Part shown: positions 9,411-16,376 of the stretch, piece by piece
How positions within the stretch are numbered: the stretch's first letter is position 1
Layout of the letters: every line of letters begins with the position of its first letter
Source of the DNA: a virus
Strand: one strand, 5' to 3'
Virus record (IMG/VR): IMGVR_UViG_3300017773_000021
Span: 1 to 46,345 of that record
DNA length: 46,345 bases
Notes under the pieces: generated by a model
Told to the model about the DNA's origin: nothing
The model's database searches: none
What the model saw: only the letters and a program-made list of their open reading frames with translations
Translations under genes and position numbers: made by a program

Positions 9411-9830
9411 TTATGCTGCTTTTTCCATTAAGATATACTCAACTGTAGGATTACCTGCAGCTGGCTCTAAATCTATAGACTCGCAATTTGCTAGAGGAAT
9501 AAATAAAAATTCTCCAGGTCCTAAAACTGCAAACCAGTCATTTGCTGTAGAGTCGTCCGCAACGGCGGCGCCACCTGCACGCCTAGATACTTCTACGTAT
9601 TCTCCAGCAGTTACGCTTAAGTTACGCATAAAAAGATAAGATCTATCGTCTGTACCTTCTATTTCTTTTACATGTATACTATCTTCGGTACCATTACCTG
9701 TTAAGTACAGCTTTGCCACTACTTGTTGGTCTCCTGCAGGAGAGAGTGAGTCTGTCTCTGTAAAGCTCAAAGATTGCTTTGCAAATAAATCTGAGCTTGA
9801 AAGAGACAATGTTACATTTACTGTTGCCAT
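9411..9830 (-). CDS. Small beta-rich virion protein, paralogue B
   Basis: The 139-residue protein begins MATVNVTLSLSSSDLF, has a turn LGPGEFLFIP near residue 109, and ends with VEYILMEKAA. These features line up with paralogue A immediately downstream, which points to a tandem duplication that has since diverged. All visible segments look like beta strands, with no membrane segment or catalytic residues. It is the first gene after a well-formed host-type promoter at 9866-9896, so it probably leads the portal transcript. A virion decoration role is inference from composition, copy number and position. Confidence 0.65.
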   Translation of the reverse strand: MATVNVTLSLSSSDLFAKQSLSFTETDSLSPAGDQQVVAKLYLTGNGTEDSIHVKEIEGTDDRSYLFMRNLSVTAGEYVEVSRRAGGAAVADDSTANDWFAVLGPGEFLFIPLANCESIDLEPAAGNPTVEYILMEKAA

Positions 9831-9865
9831 ATTAATATTTTTTTTAAAATTCGCGAATTAAAGGA

Positions 9866-9896
9866 CAAAAATATAAATTTTAATTTATGTCGCAAA
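9866..9896 (-). promoter_or_regulatory. Bacteroidetes-type promoter before the portal operon
   Basis: Read leftward, TTTG (9896-9893), a 19-base spacer and TATTTTTG (9873-9866) match the Bacteroidetes promoter exactly. It sits in the 108-base AT-rich gap between the terminase stop and the paralogue B start. The same hexamer pair and the same spacing recur at 6478-6508. Confidence 0.75.
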
Positions 9897-9938
9897 TAAT
9901 AATCTGCCAAATTAGATTTTTACTTTTTTCGTTTATAG

Positions 9939-12056
9939 CTAAAAGCTTTTTTTATTTCTAGCAAATAAAGGCTTATTCCAAAAAGGCTGATCATATATTG
10001 TAGAAATTTTCTTTTCTTTTTCTACTGTTATCTTTTTTACTTCTTCTACATGATATACAACCATCATAAAGGCCATAACCCTGTCAAAGTTTCCTACATC
10101 ATTATAAGATATAAGCTCTTTTAGTAAGGCAATGCTACGTATTTTATGTAAATTTAGCAGCCCGTCTTTTTCGTAAGGCTCCAATAACCACATTTTAATA
10201 AGCTCTTCACCATATAGTTTTAAAGGCTTAGACATGTGCATACCTTTTTGTCTAGCTACTTTACTATGCTGTATTACATCTTTTATTATTTCTGGTTGAT
10301 CTGCTAAAAGATATGTTTCGTGTTTATGCTCTAAATATTGAAACAACCCTTTACGTTCATTCTCGTATAAACATTTAGCATTATAAAACTTAAGTAATCG
10401 TCTTACTTTTTCATAATACTGATTAGCAGTTTCTGGTCTTCCAGTATATTCTGCTACAATACGATTTGTAAGTTTATTAAGTACAAATGTAGATCCTAAA
10501 GAAGAGGTGGTAGATTCATCGTGATCATAAGGGTCAGTACCTGCAAGATACATGCCATAAGGAATATCGCCATCTTTATCTTCATAAGGCATTTCATGTA
10601 TAATCACGCATCCCGTTATGTCTTGATTACCTCTAATTGGAAAATCATATATAGGTTTTAGTTTAGCATTTGGCTTCCATTTAATTTTTTTACTATCGCT
10701 ATCTACATAGAGCTCTCCGATATAATCATGATTACGCTCTTTGTTGGAGGCTTCTAGTTCTGAAAGCCTAGTCAATAAATCTGCTACAGGAAATAAATTA
10801 CCTGTACGTGTAAGAAATACTTCAGATGGTACAAGCGGTCTGTTTTGCAGTTCTGCATCTAAAGCGCTTCTTGCATTTTTACCTTCCTTTAATTTTTCTC
10901 TAAATTTATCTAGATATTCTTTAGCAGGTTGTTCTTGCGTATTACCATTGTCATCTTTATATTGATTTAATCCTCTATAGGCAGGGACGAAGTAAGAAAT
11001 CTTTCCTTTATCTTCCCACTCATCATCAAACGAAATCATATCATAGACATCTGGATTGTAGAACATATCTCTTGCATCTACAGTACCTCCACCTTCCATA
11101 TCACCACCTGTACCTAAATACATACAGCTTCCAAACTTATATGCACCATTTTTCATACATTCTACAGAAGCTTCATGCGATGCCTTAAGATTACTAAACA
11201 TACCAATCTCTTCTAGTACCATTACAGCAGGACGCGTACCATTGGCAGCAAATGGATTATCTTTAAATGTTCTATGTTTAATTTTAGACTTAGAACCCAT
11301 AACTTTCCAGGTTCCACCAAGTTTTTTCTTGTACTCTGCTATAATTTCTTTACCAGAGTACCAGCTACCTCCATATTGTTTAGAAAAAGGAGAGGGAAAA
11401 AATTTATTTCCAATTTCTATGCCACCAGGCAAGTTATCTAATCCAAATTGTGTCTTTTTTAATATATCACCTGAATATTTAGCATCTCCTGCTCCTACAA
11501 CTATTTCTGTAGAAGGTGGGTTTTTTATAAGCTCAGGATCGTAGGCTTTCATGCCATCAAACACAAACTCATGCCCAGCAACCCCTCCTGCTACAGAATA
11601 TGATTTACCAAATCCACGGCTTCCCATCATCATAAAGTTTTTAGCTTCATTTTCCCACAATGGTCTACCTAAATTCTTTTTATGTGTTCTACGCATATAT
11701 TCTGCAGCAGGCACGTAATTATCTTTTCCTATAAACTCTCTATCGCAAGTAAATTCTTTATCATCTTCAAATCCTGAAAATCCACGAGCTTCCACCCAAT
11801 TGTAGAAAAACTCCCATTCAAGATCTCTAAGAAATGGTTTGCCTGGGGTTTTAGTTTTAGAATGTGCAGTTTTATTTAAAAGGATTGTCCAAAAGTTTAC
11901 ATAAAAATAAAGGTTACCTGGCATCCATACTCCGCCTACCCAGTAACCCTCAATACATCTTTTTTTCTCTTCCCTCCAAAATAGCAAGTATTCCTCACTA
12001 GCTGGGTGGAACTGAGGTATCTCTTCAAGTAAAAAAGCTGCTTTATTAATAATCAT
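9939..12056 (-). CDS. terL: Terminase large subunit (crAss-like)
   Basis: The 705-residue packaging motor has both expected modules. The ATPase has Walker A GSRGFGKS at residues 145-152 and a Walker B strand VMVLEE at about 278-283. The RNase H-like nuclease has the first acidic residue in AGTDPYD (Asp508), the second in LYENE (Glu565), and a third candidate in GNFDRV (Asp658). The N-terminal 140 residues carry a Trp/Tyr-rich region (GYWVGGVWMPGNLYFYVNF) that I associate with terminases of Bacteroidetes phages. It would cut concatemers and pump DNA through the portal. Its start overlaps the upstream gene's stop by four bases, suggesting translational coupling. Confidence 0.93.
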   Translation of the reverse strand: MIINKAAFLLEEIPQFHPASEEYLLFWREEKKRCIEGYWVGGVWMPGNLYFYVNFWTILLNKTAHSKTKTPGKPFLRDLEWEFFYNWVEARGFSGFEDDKEFTCDREFIGKDNYVPAAEYMRRTHKKNLGRPLWENEAKNFMMMGSRGFGKSYSVAGGVAGHEFVFDGMKAYDPELIKNPPSTEIVVGAGDAKYSGDILKKTQFGLDNLPGGIEIGNKFFPSPFSKQYGGSWYSGKEIIAEYKKKLGGTWKVMGSKSKIKHRTFKDNPFAANGTRPAVMVLEEIGMFSNLKASHEASVECMKNGAYKFGSCMYLGTGGDMEGGGTVDARDMFYNPDVYDMISFDDEWEDKGKISYFVPAYRGLNQYKDDNGNTQEQPAKEYLDKFREKLKEGKNARSALDAELQNRPLVPSEVFLTRTGNLFPVADLLTRLSELEASNKERNHDYIGELYVDSDSKKIKWKPNAKLKPIYDFPIRGNQDITGCVIIHEMPYEDKDGDIPYGMYLAGTDPYDHDESTTSSLGSTFVLNKLTNRIVAEYTGRPETANQYYEKVRRLLKFYNAKCLYENERKGLFQYLEHKHETYLLADQPEIIKDVIQHSKVARQKGMHMSKPLKLYGEELIKMWLLEPYEKDGLLNLHKIRSIALLKELISYNDVGNFDRVMAFMMVVYHVEEVKKITVEKEKKISTIYDQPFWNKPLFARNKKSF

Positions 12057-12574
12057 ATCAATCCTTTCTCGGACGCGGACTCTTCGGCCCCTCCTTTTGT
12101 AGAGCCTTCGTTAGTCTCTTTATCCACGAGTTTAAGAAGACGTTCATAATCCTCAAACAATTTAACATTTGTCTTAAGTAGTCCTTCGATAGTATCTGCA
12201 TTATCTTCATAAGTAAGTGTATCTAAGTACAACGTTTTTTCATCCATTTTTTTATTCCATACCATAAGCTGTCTTTTAGCAGGACTAACTAGTGATCTTT
12301 CATAATAGACCATTGCTTCTTTGTATTCTTCCCAATCAAACTTTTCATCTTTAAGATGATCTTTAGCAATTATATCTTTTCGAGTGGGGTAAGAAATATT
12401 AGAAAATTTAGAATCAGGGTCTACTAAAAGAGCAATAGCCCACATTATCTGTGAGCTTTTGCTTTTAGATTTGCTCTTATCTACTTTGTAGATAGAAGCA
12501 AACGGGAGGGGGACTTTAAGTTGCGGATGTAATTTCCAGAAATTTACATCTGTATCAAATCCTTCTAATATCAT
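12053..12574 (-). CDS. TerL-adjacent protein, small-terminase candidate
   Basis: The 173-residue protein has an N-terminal aromatic segment (FWKLHPQLKVPLPFA), a Lys/Ser tract near residues 30-40, then long charged helices including a likely coiled coil at residues 120-155, and a Gly/Glu/Ser tail. It overlaps the start of terL by four bases and the stop of the GroES-like gene by one base, so the three should be translated together. A small helical protein directly upstream of terL is the usual place for the small terminase subunit. No helix-turn-helix is clear, so this remains inference; a conserved morphogenesis factor is the alternative. Confidence 0.5.
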   Translation of the reverse strand: MILEGFDTDVNFWKLHPQLKVPLPFASIYKVDKSKSKSKSSQIMWAIALLVDPDSKFSNISYPTRKDIIAKDHLKDEKFDWEEYKEAMVYYERSLVSPAKRQLMVWNKKMDEKTLYLDTLTYEDNADTIEGLLKTNVKLFEDYERLLKLVDKETNEGSTKGGAEESASEKGLI

Positions 12575-12888
12575 TACACAGGTGCTATTTCAATATTAGG
12601 TTTTGTTTTTACAATACCTAGTACATCAAACATATTCATTTGAAAATACTCAACATCGTCTACCATAACCATAAATCCTTGGCCTTTTGGGACAACAGTA
12701 TCTCCAACTTTAACATTTTTAACATCTTGACTAACTGCCACTACTTTAGCATGCCCGTCTCTTTTATCTGCTTCTTCTTTTAACATAGACTCGGATTTAA
12801 TAATTCCGCTCTCTGTTTCCTTCGCCACATTTGGCATTTCCACAACAATGTGGTTTCCTAAAGGTTCATAATTAATCATAGTTACCAT
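12574..12888 (-). CDS. GroES-like co-chaperonin
   Basis: The 104-residue protein fits the Cpn10 fold and length (GroES 97, T4 gp31 111). It opens with NYEPLGNHIVVEM, matching the first strand of GroES (PLxDRVxV). A mobile-loop-like segment follows at residues 20-35 (KETESGIIKSESM), with the hydrophobic Gly-Ile-Ile in the place of GroES Gly-Ile-Val. Then come AKVVAVS and VKVGDTVVPKGQG, matching the conserved Val-x-x-Gly-Asp strand turn. It would cap host GroEL to fold phage proteins, as T4 gp31 does for the capsid protein. Its place in the terminase-capsid operon supports this. Confidence 0.75.
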   Translation of the reverse strand: MVTMINYEPLGNHIVVEMPNVAKETESGIIKSESMLKEEADKRDGHAKVVAVSQDVKNVKVGDTVVPKGQGFMVMVDDVEYFQMNMFDVLGIVKTKPNIEIAPV

Positions 12889-13106
12889 TTTTTAAGTGGG
12901 CAGTGTGATTGCATAGATCTTGTTTTTGCAATCAACGGACACCCGCATTTATTACACCTACTTTTAACATTGTGCTCGCAATCGGCGCATATACTAGCAC
13001 GAGCTTTTGCTATTTTTTCTACATTTTCATTTGGAAACACGACATTTTTCCATCCGTTAAAAATTTCAGATAGTTTTGCTGCCGCCCCCTTTTGTTCTTC
13101 TGCCAT
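12882..13106 (-). CDS. Small Cys-rich zinc-binding protein
   Basis: The 74-residue protein has an amphipathic N-terminal helix and a C-terminal Cys cluster: CADCEHN, then CNKCGCPL, then a His-Cys pair close to the end (SHCPLKKW). This pattern suits one or two zinc sites in a zinc-ribbon-like fold. The start at 13106 lies inside the upstream HU/IHF-like gene (41-base overlap), and its stop overlaps the GroES-like start. Similar small Cys-rich proteins are common in Bacteroidetes phages, with unknown function. Nucleic acid or protein binding is inference. Confidence 0.6.
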   Translation of the reverse strand: MAEEQKGAAAKLSEIFNGWKNVVFPNENVEKIAKARASICADCEHNVKSRCNKCGCPLIAKTRSMQSHCPLKKW

Positions 13107-13290
13107 TCTTGTAATATTTAAACCTATTCTTTTTTACAGTAAACATTCCTAAATGTTTAAGCCTTACTGACTCAAATTCTCCATTTTCAATTATTTCTTT
13201 TAGCAAACCAAACTGAGACTTAATTATTAGCTCTATTTTAAACTCGCTAAGTTTATACTTCTTAGATAAATGTTTTACTAGTTTGTCCAC
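13066..13290 (-). CDS. HU/IHF-like DNA-binding protein (short)
   Basis: At 74 residues it is slightly shorter than HU (about 90). The helical N-terminal part (VKHLSKKYKLSEFKIELII, then FGLLKEIIENGEF) is followed by VRLKHLGMFTVKKNR, which corresponds to the HU/IHF body strand with the conserved Gly-x-Phe. The DNA-binding arm is reduced to a basic tail ending KNGRRTKGGGSKTI. IHF-like subunits are a recurring part of crAss-like genomes. It may bend DNA for packaging or compact it. The gene overlaps both neighbours, by 13 bases upstream and 41 downstream. Confidence 0.6.
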   Translation of the reverse strand: MDKLVKHLSKKYKLSEFKIELIIKSQFGLLKEIIENGEFESVRLKHLGMFTVKKNRFKYYKNGRRTKGGGSKTI

Positions 13291-13625
13291 TGTATTTTAT
13301 ATGTTATTTCAATACCTGTATCTTTAACCCCTTCAAGGATTAAAGAATTTATCTTTTTATCTACAATCATTCTTTTTTTTCTAAGCATTGTAATATGATT
13401 GTTAAAAGAAGCTTCAGACATACCTATAGATTTTCTTACCATTTTACGAACTGGAGTAGAAAATAATAATTTATCTAAATTCTTGTTATCTTTATTTTTA
13501 TGCCAAATAGATAAAAAATTAGATAGCACCTCTATTTCTTTATCCTTTAGTTTTAACACAGGATTTAAGATTTGTAAGTACGCTTTTAAAGATTGCGGTA
13601 TGTCAGACTTAATTGGTATTATCAT
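13278..13625 (-). CDS. Winged-helix-like DNA-binding protein
   Basis: The 115-residue protein contains LKDKEIEVLSNFLSIWH near residue 26 and then RKSIGMSEASFNNHITMLRK near residues 69-88. The latter has the spacing of a helix-turn-helix recognition unit, followed by KKRMIVDKKINSLIL, a beta-hairpin wing pattern. It is encoded at the head of the structural operon, next to the HU/IHF-like gene, which suits a phage transcription regulator or a DNA-packaging factor. The choice between these is inference. The start gives a one-base-class overlap with none of its upstream genes (19-base gap). Confidence 0.5.
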   Translation of the reverse strand: MIIPIKSDIPQSLKAYLQILNPVLKLKDKEIEVLSNFLSIWHKNKDNKNLDKLLFSTPVRKMVRKSIGMSEASFNNHITMLRKKRMIVDKKINSLILEGVKDTGIEITYKIQWTN

Positions 13626-13643
13626 GCACCAAATATAATAAAA

Positions 13644-14417
13644 TTAATTATAATCCAACATGTCTATAATTTCTTTTCTATAATCTGCGCACTTTATAAG
13701 TTTATAAGTGTCATTCTTTTCGTTAAACCAAACTATAAAACAATCGTTTATTTTAAGATTGGTTTCGTACTCTATAATATATTTATATAAGGAAAGTTGT
13801 AAAGAGTATGTAGAAAATTCACACTCGTCTAGGTGAGATACAGGCCCAAGCATCTTTTTTTTGTACCTGCTTTTATAAGTCATTCTTTTGTTTGTCTTCC
13901 AATCAAATATAACCAGCCCTCCAAGAGTATTTGAATAGTAGAGCTGGTCAACCATACCGCATATCCCAAGATCGCGAGAACCAACGCACAACTCAGAGCG
14001 AATAGGTATAAGATTTTCTTTTGATTCTTCATAAAATTCTAAAAAGTAGGATTCGATTTTGTCATACGCTTTCATATCTATATCAAAGTCATATGTTACA
14101 TTAGTGAGTATCTTATTATTAATGTAGTTTTCTGCAAATGCGTGAAATTTACTACCTTTATTACATGCACGTAAACTAATCGAATCCCACTTATCTAGAA
14201 TGTCCTGCAGTTTTACATTCTCTTTTTCTGCAGAACGTGCTGCCCAAAAGTCTCTCTCAAAAGTTTCTTTAAATTGCCCAATGAATGTGGTTACGGATAT
14301 AGCTTCCTGCCCCCCGACAGTGTATGTGTGTCCTTTTTCCGTGAAAACCACATCATTGAACTTGTTTAATTCTGTATATAAAAACATAATATCAATCTTC
14401 TTCTCCTTCTCCTTCAT
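13644..14417 (-). CDS. PD-(D/E)XK nuclease, RecB/Cas4-like
   Basis: The protein of up to 257 residues carries the RecB-type nuclease signature: an upstream acidic helix, GSRDLGICGMVDQLYY with the Asp of motif II near residue 155, VIFDWKTNKR with Asp-x-Lys about 14 residues later, and a downstream QLSLYKYIIE, the Gln-x-x-x-Tyr of RecB-family motif III. Such nucleases process DNA ends; here it might act in recombination or packaging. Two starts are possible: Met at 14417, or Met at 14387, which lies 4 bases past the stop of the small upstream gene and has a GGAG-rich stretch before it. The shorter form has 247 residues. Confidence 0.75.
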   Translation of the reverse strand: MKEKEKKIDIMFLYTELNKFNDVVFTEKGHTYTVGGQEAISVTTFIGQFKETFERDFWAARSAEKENVKLQDILDKWDSISLRACNKGSKFHAFAENYINNKILTNVTYDFDIDMKAYDKIESYFLEFYEESKENLIPIRSELCVGSRDLGICGMVDQLYYSNTLGGLVIFDWKTNKRMTYKSRYKKKMLGPVSHLDECEFSTYSLQLSLYKYIIEYETNLKINDCFIVWFNEKNDTYKLIKCADYRKEIIDMLDYN

Positions 14418-14496
14418 ATACGTATTCTTCCTCTACAGTAGAATCCGTTATCCATGATTCCCATATTATCTTTGCTTGTTCTTTTGGATCTGTCAT
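14392..14496 (-). CDS. Small acidic peptide (34 aa), coupled to its neighbours
   Basis: This frame reads MTDPKEQAKIIWESWITDS and continues into an acidic tail of Glu, Gly and Tyr (34 residues in all). Its ATG overlaps the TGA of the preceding 28-residue frame as ATGA, and its stop lies near the second possible start of the nuclease. The chain of tight overlaps supports translation. No function is recognised. It could be a leader peptide whose translation controls the nuclease gene. Confidence 0.45.
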   Translation of the reverse strand: MTDPKEQAKIIWESWITDSTVEEEYVYEGEGEED

Positions 14497-14579
14497 ATCT
14501 CACACTTAATTATTAAAAGAAAAGTGGCCAAAAGAAAACCAAATTGAAACGCCACTAACTTTTCAATTGGGAGAGTCAT
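14493..14579 (-). CDS. Tiny membrane peptide (28 aa)
   Basis: This frame reads MTLPIEKLVAFQFGFLLATF and then LLIIKCEI, one predicted membrane helix of about 18 residues. The stop overlaps the next ATG (ATGA). The ATG lies in the loop of a hairpin (GAGAGT pairing with ACTCTC, 14571-14595). It follows a promoter-like site at 14670-14700. Translation is plausible but unproven, because the region is also able to fold as RNA. Confidence 0.35.
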   Translation of the reverse strand: MTLPIEKLVAFQFGFLLATFLLIIKCEI

Positions 14580-14669
14580 TGCTGGTTCAACTCTCAAACA
14601 TCAAACGAAGATACTTGTCTGTTCCAACAATCGTCTCTGATTGAAGTGCTAGTTCGGTAACCCAGTTGG

Positions 14670-14700
14670 CAAACGTACAAAAAATTTTTTATAAAAAAAA
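14670..14700 (-). promoter_or_regulatory. Possible Bacteroidetes-type promoter at the head of the leftward operon
   Basis: Read leftward, TACGTTTG (14677-14670) matches TAnnTTTG exactly. Nineteen bases upstream is TTTT rather than TTTG, so the distal box is 3 of 4. It lies directly after the terminator at 14693-14724 and before the small leader peptides and the nuclease. Confidence 0.45.
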
Positions 14701-14724
14701 GACCCCTCTAAAAAAAGAGGGGCC
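14693..14724 (-). terminator. Rho-independent terminator (leftward)
   Basis: The stem CCCCTCT (14703-14709) pairs with AGAGGGG (14716-14722) across a six-base A loop. Read leftward it is followed by eight T (14700-14693). It would stop any leftward transcript arriving from the early region and insulate the structural operon. Read rightward it has only a short T run. Confidence 0.75.
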
Positions 14725-14882
14725 TTTAACCAAACCAATTGAAAATTTATCAATCAAAACAGGAGCCAATATACAATTTTATTTTTAATAAAAAAATTTT
14801 GTGCAGAAATGAAAGAGTATACCACTTCAGGAAAACCGCCCACTGAAAATTGCGGTGGGAGAAACCCCCGTGCATAAATATT

Positions 14883-15182
14883 ATGGGAAATCAAGTTCGT
14901 ATTGCGGAAATAAAACCTACGAGCAAACCTGAATGGACAACAGTGGTATTTACTACTGATGTCGAAAGTGGTTCGCTTATGGGGATTATCGCAAGAGCAG
15001 ACTTTAAGGTGGCAACAGCTTATGAATGCGTGGCAACTACTATGGCGGAAACGCTTGAGGTGGGTCAAGTATTCGTAGGTTATACTATCCTTAAGGAGGA
15101 GTCTGATACGGCGTTCTATGAGGGACAAGCTAAGTTTTCAAAGACAGGCAAGTTCCATAGATCGCGCGTTATCAAGGCGTAA
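14883..15182 (+). CDS. Early hypothetical protein (99 aa)
   Basis: This is the first rightward gene. The start chosen is ATG at 14883 (MGNQVRIAEIKPTSKPEW), because the frame further upstream (ATG at 14850) reads through a potential hairpin/pseudoknot leader and looks unlike protein. The 99-residue product is mixed alpha/beta with a basic C-terminus (KFSKTGKFHRSRVIKA) and no recognised motif. The mean base composition is more G+C-rich than in later genes. Position at the head of the early block suggests a host-takeover role, which is inference only. Confidence 0.6.
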   Translation: MGNQVRIAEIKPTSKPEWTTVVFTTDVESGSLMGIIARADFKVATAYECVATTMAETLEVGQVFVGYTILKEESDTAFYEGQAKFSKTGKFHRSRVIKA

Positions 15183-15497
15183 GCTCGGGAACACAGGTGT
15201 GAAGTACAGTAGCACCTCGTTCTTTAAGACTATTAGTGCTAAAGTGCAATAACTTCGTGACATCAGTCGCGTGGCTGTTCACTTCAGCACATAATTAGTT
15301 GTTTCTCAAAGCTAAGATAAGTAAGTACATTATAAATTATAGCTAAATAGTGGAATTGATACAACCACGTTAACTAATAGTATCGCATGTATATTTATTT
15401 ACAGAGGCGTTCACCTTATTGCTTTGGTGATGTAAGTACCGTAAAAGGGATTAGCAATCCAAAACTAATTAGGAGAGCAGTAACATGCTCTCCTTTA
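15183..15497 (+). ncRNA. Candidate structured RNA or long 3' leader, untranslated
   Basis: About 310 bases without a credible coding frame. Pairings seen include TGAAGT (15200-15205) with ACTTCA (15281-15286), TAGCAC (15210-15215) with GTGCTA (15236-15241), TCACC (15411-15415) with GGTGA (15426-15430), and GGATT (15448-15452) with AATCC (15456-15460). It ends in a 9-bp terminator hairpin. The nested first two pairs suggest a multi-branched 5' domain. It could be a stable RNA or an untranslated tail; covariation would decide. Confidence 0.4.
15471..15497 (+). terminator. Terminator hairpin before the 90-aa early gene
   Basis: AGGAGAGCA (15471-15479) pairs perfectly with TGCTCTCCT (15486-15494), with a six-base loop and TTTAATT after it. 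A 9-bp perfect stem in AT-rich surroundings is unlikely by chance. The short T run makes termination moderately strong. Confidence 0.6.
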
Positions 15498-15534
15498 ATT
15501 AAATCAATAAAGTAATCAAAAAGTAATCAAGCCT

Positions 15535-15807
15535 ATGAACAAGGAAAATCAAGTACGTGAATTTGTTATCGATGAATTGTTAAGCATAGATGTTGACGCT
15601 AATAAACTTAGTGATGCATTAAATGTTGACCTCGATAAGATGAAGAAGAACGAAATGAATATCATGAAGGTGTTGTTAGATAAGACAACAGTGGAAGGTG
15701 GTGTTAGTAAAGCAGAGGTGTTTCGTGAGGTAATTTATAAGTGTAATCCACAGTCTATCATGGAGATATTCATGTTAGGTGCGATGACACATGATGCCTT
15801 AGAATGA
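15535..15807 (+). CDS. Early hypothetical protein (90 aa)
   Basis: The 90-residue protein is acidic and helical, opening MNKENQVREFVIDELLSI, with a Lys/Asp-rich middle and a hydrophobic C-terminal segment (SIMEIFMLGAMTHDALE). No known family is recognised. It stands alone between two terminator-like hairpins (15471-15497 and 15819-15862), so it may form its own transcription unit. Its short leader holds repeated AATCAA words, which also occur before the gene at 17368. The small size, isolation and acidic character suit an early host-interacting protein, which is inference. Confidence 0.6.
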   Translation: MNKENQVREFVIDELLSIDVDANKLSDALNVDLDKMKKNEMNIMKVLLDKTTVEGGVSKAEVFREVIYKCNPQSIMEIFMLGAMTHDALE

Positions 15808-15818
15808 GATAATATGGG

Positions 15819-15862
15819 AAGACGCTCCGACGATGGCAATAGCCTAGGAGTTAGTCTTTTTC
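15819..15862 (+). terminator. Three-segment terminator-like hairpin
   Basis: The segments pair in register: AAGAC (15819-15823) with GTCTT (15854-15858), CTCC (15825-15828) with GGAG (15847-15850), and GGC (15835-15837) with GCC (15842-15844) around an AATA loop. The 3' arm runs into TTTTTC. It lies just after the 90-aa gene. Confidence 0.6.
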
Positions 15863-15886
15863 ATTTACTCACTTAAACTAACTATC

Positions 15887-16060
15887 ATGAAACATAAAGA
15901 GTTCTTAAGCGTAAAACGAGCAATAGCACAATTCAAAAGAGATAATAAAATTAATCCATTCACCCTAAAACCTTTAGAGAGTTATGAAGATAACACACGA
16001 AGAGATCCATCAAGAGATCGTAAAAATGCTCCAAGAGAGCAAAGCAAAGCTAAGAGGTAG
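15887..16060 (+). CDS. Small basic protein (57 aa), overlapping the next gene
   Basis: The frame opens MKHKEFLSVKRAIAQFKRDN, a helical basic stretch, and ends in a very Arg/Lys-rich tail. Its last 77 bases overlap the gene at 15984-16376 in another frame, where the residues look more like a shadow. The first 34 residues look real. It may be a true small gene with a long overlap, or only a leader frame. Confidence 0.4.
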   Translation: MKHKEFLSVKRAIAQFKRDNKINPFTLKPLESYEDNTRRDPSRDRKNAPREQSKAKR

Positions 16061-16376
16061 AGTACCTCAATCAGTTAAAGATTTAACTGTACGCTTAAGA
16101 CAACCATCATGGTATAATACTCGTGGCGAGCGAGTTAAGAATCCATATTGGAAGAAAGCATACTCTCGTATAGCCAACAGTCGTAGACCTAAGAAGACTT
16201 TAGATTTACTTGACTTCAAAGAGCATATAAACAAGACTGTTGTAAAGCCACGTGAAGAGCGTGTACATCACAATAATAATAGTATATCTATCACATTGCC
16301 AGATGGCATGTCTGCTACAGATTTGATAGATCTTATAGCTATTATCAAGAAATCAGGGGCTAAGTGTAGCCTCTGA
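15984..16376 (+). CDS. Basic early protein (130 aa)
   Basis: The 130-residue protein is strongly basic. Residues 10-80 hold many Lys and Arg (KAKLRGRVPQSVKDL, then NPYWKKAYSRIANSRRPKK), consistent with nucleic acid binding. The C-terminal 35 residues form a strand and helix (SISITLPDGMSATDLIDLI) that resembles a ribbon-helix pattern, which would suit dimerisation. No family is recognised with confidence. It lies immediately before the long structured untranslated region, so an RNA-binding or autoregulatory role is a testable inference. No signal peptide or membrane segment is present. Confidence 0.6.
   Translation: MKITHEEIHQEIVKMLQESKAKLRGRVPQSVKDLTVRLRQPSWYNTRGERVKNPYWKKAYSRIANSRRPKKTLDLLDFKEHINKTVVKPREERVHHNNNSISITLPDGMSATDLIDLIAIIKKSGAKCSL

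Noticed and set aside
14587-14676. Leftward frame reading like protein (contains TELALQSETIVGTDKYLRL) before the 28-aa peptide
   Set aside because: It ends in TGA at 14587-14589 but has no ATG, GTG or TTG start in frame, and its 5' part lies at the promoter and terminator. I do not call it a gene.
14754-15128. Leftward frame of 124 residues opposite the first early gene
   Set aside because: It lies antisense to the 99-aa gene, and its ends fall in the promoter/terminator gap; it has no start context and no homologous look.
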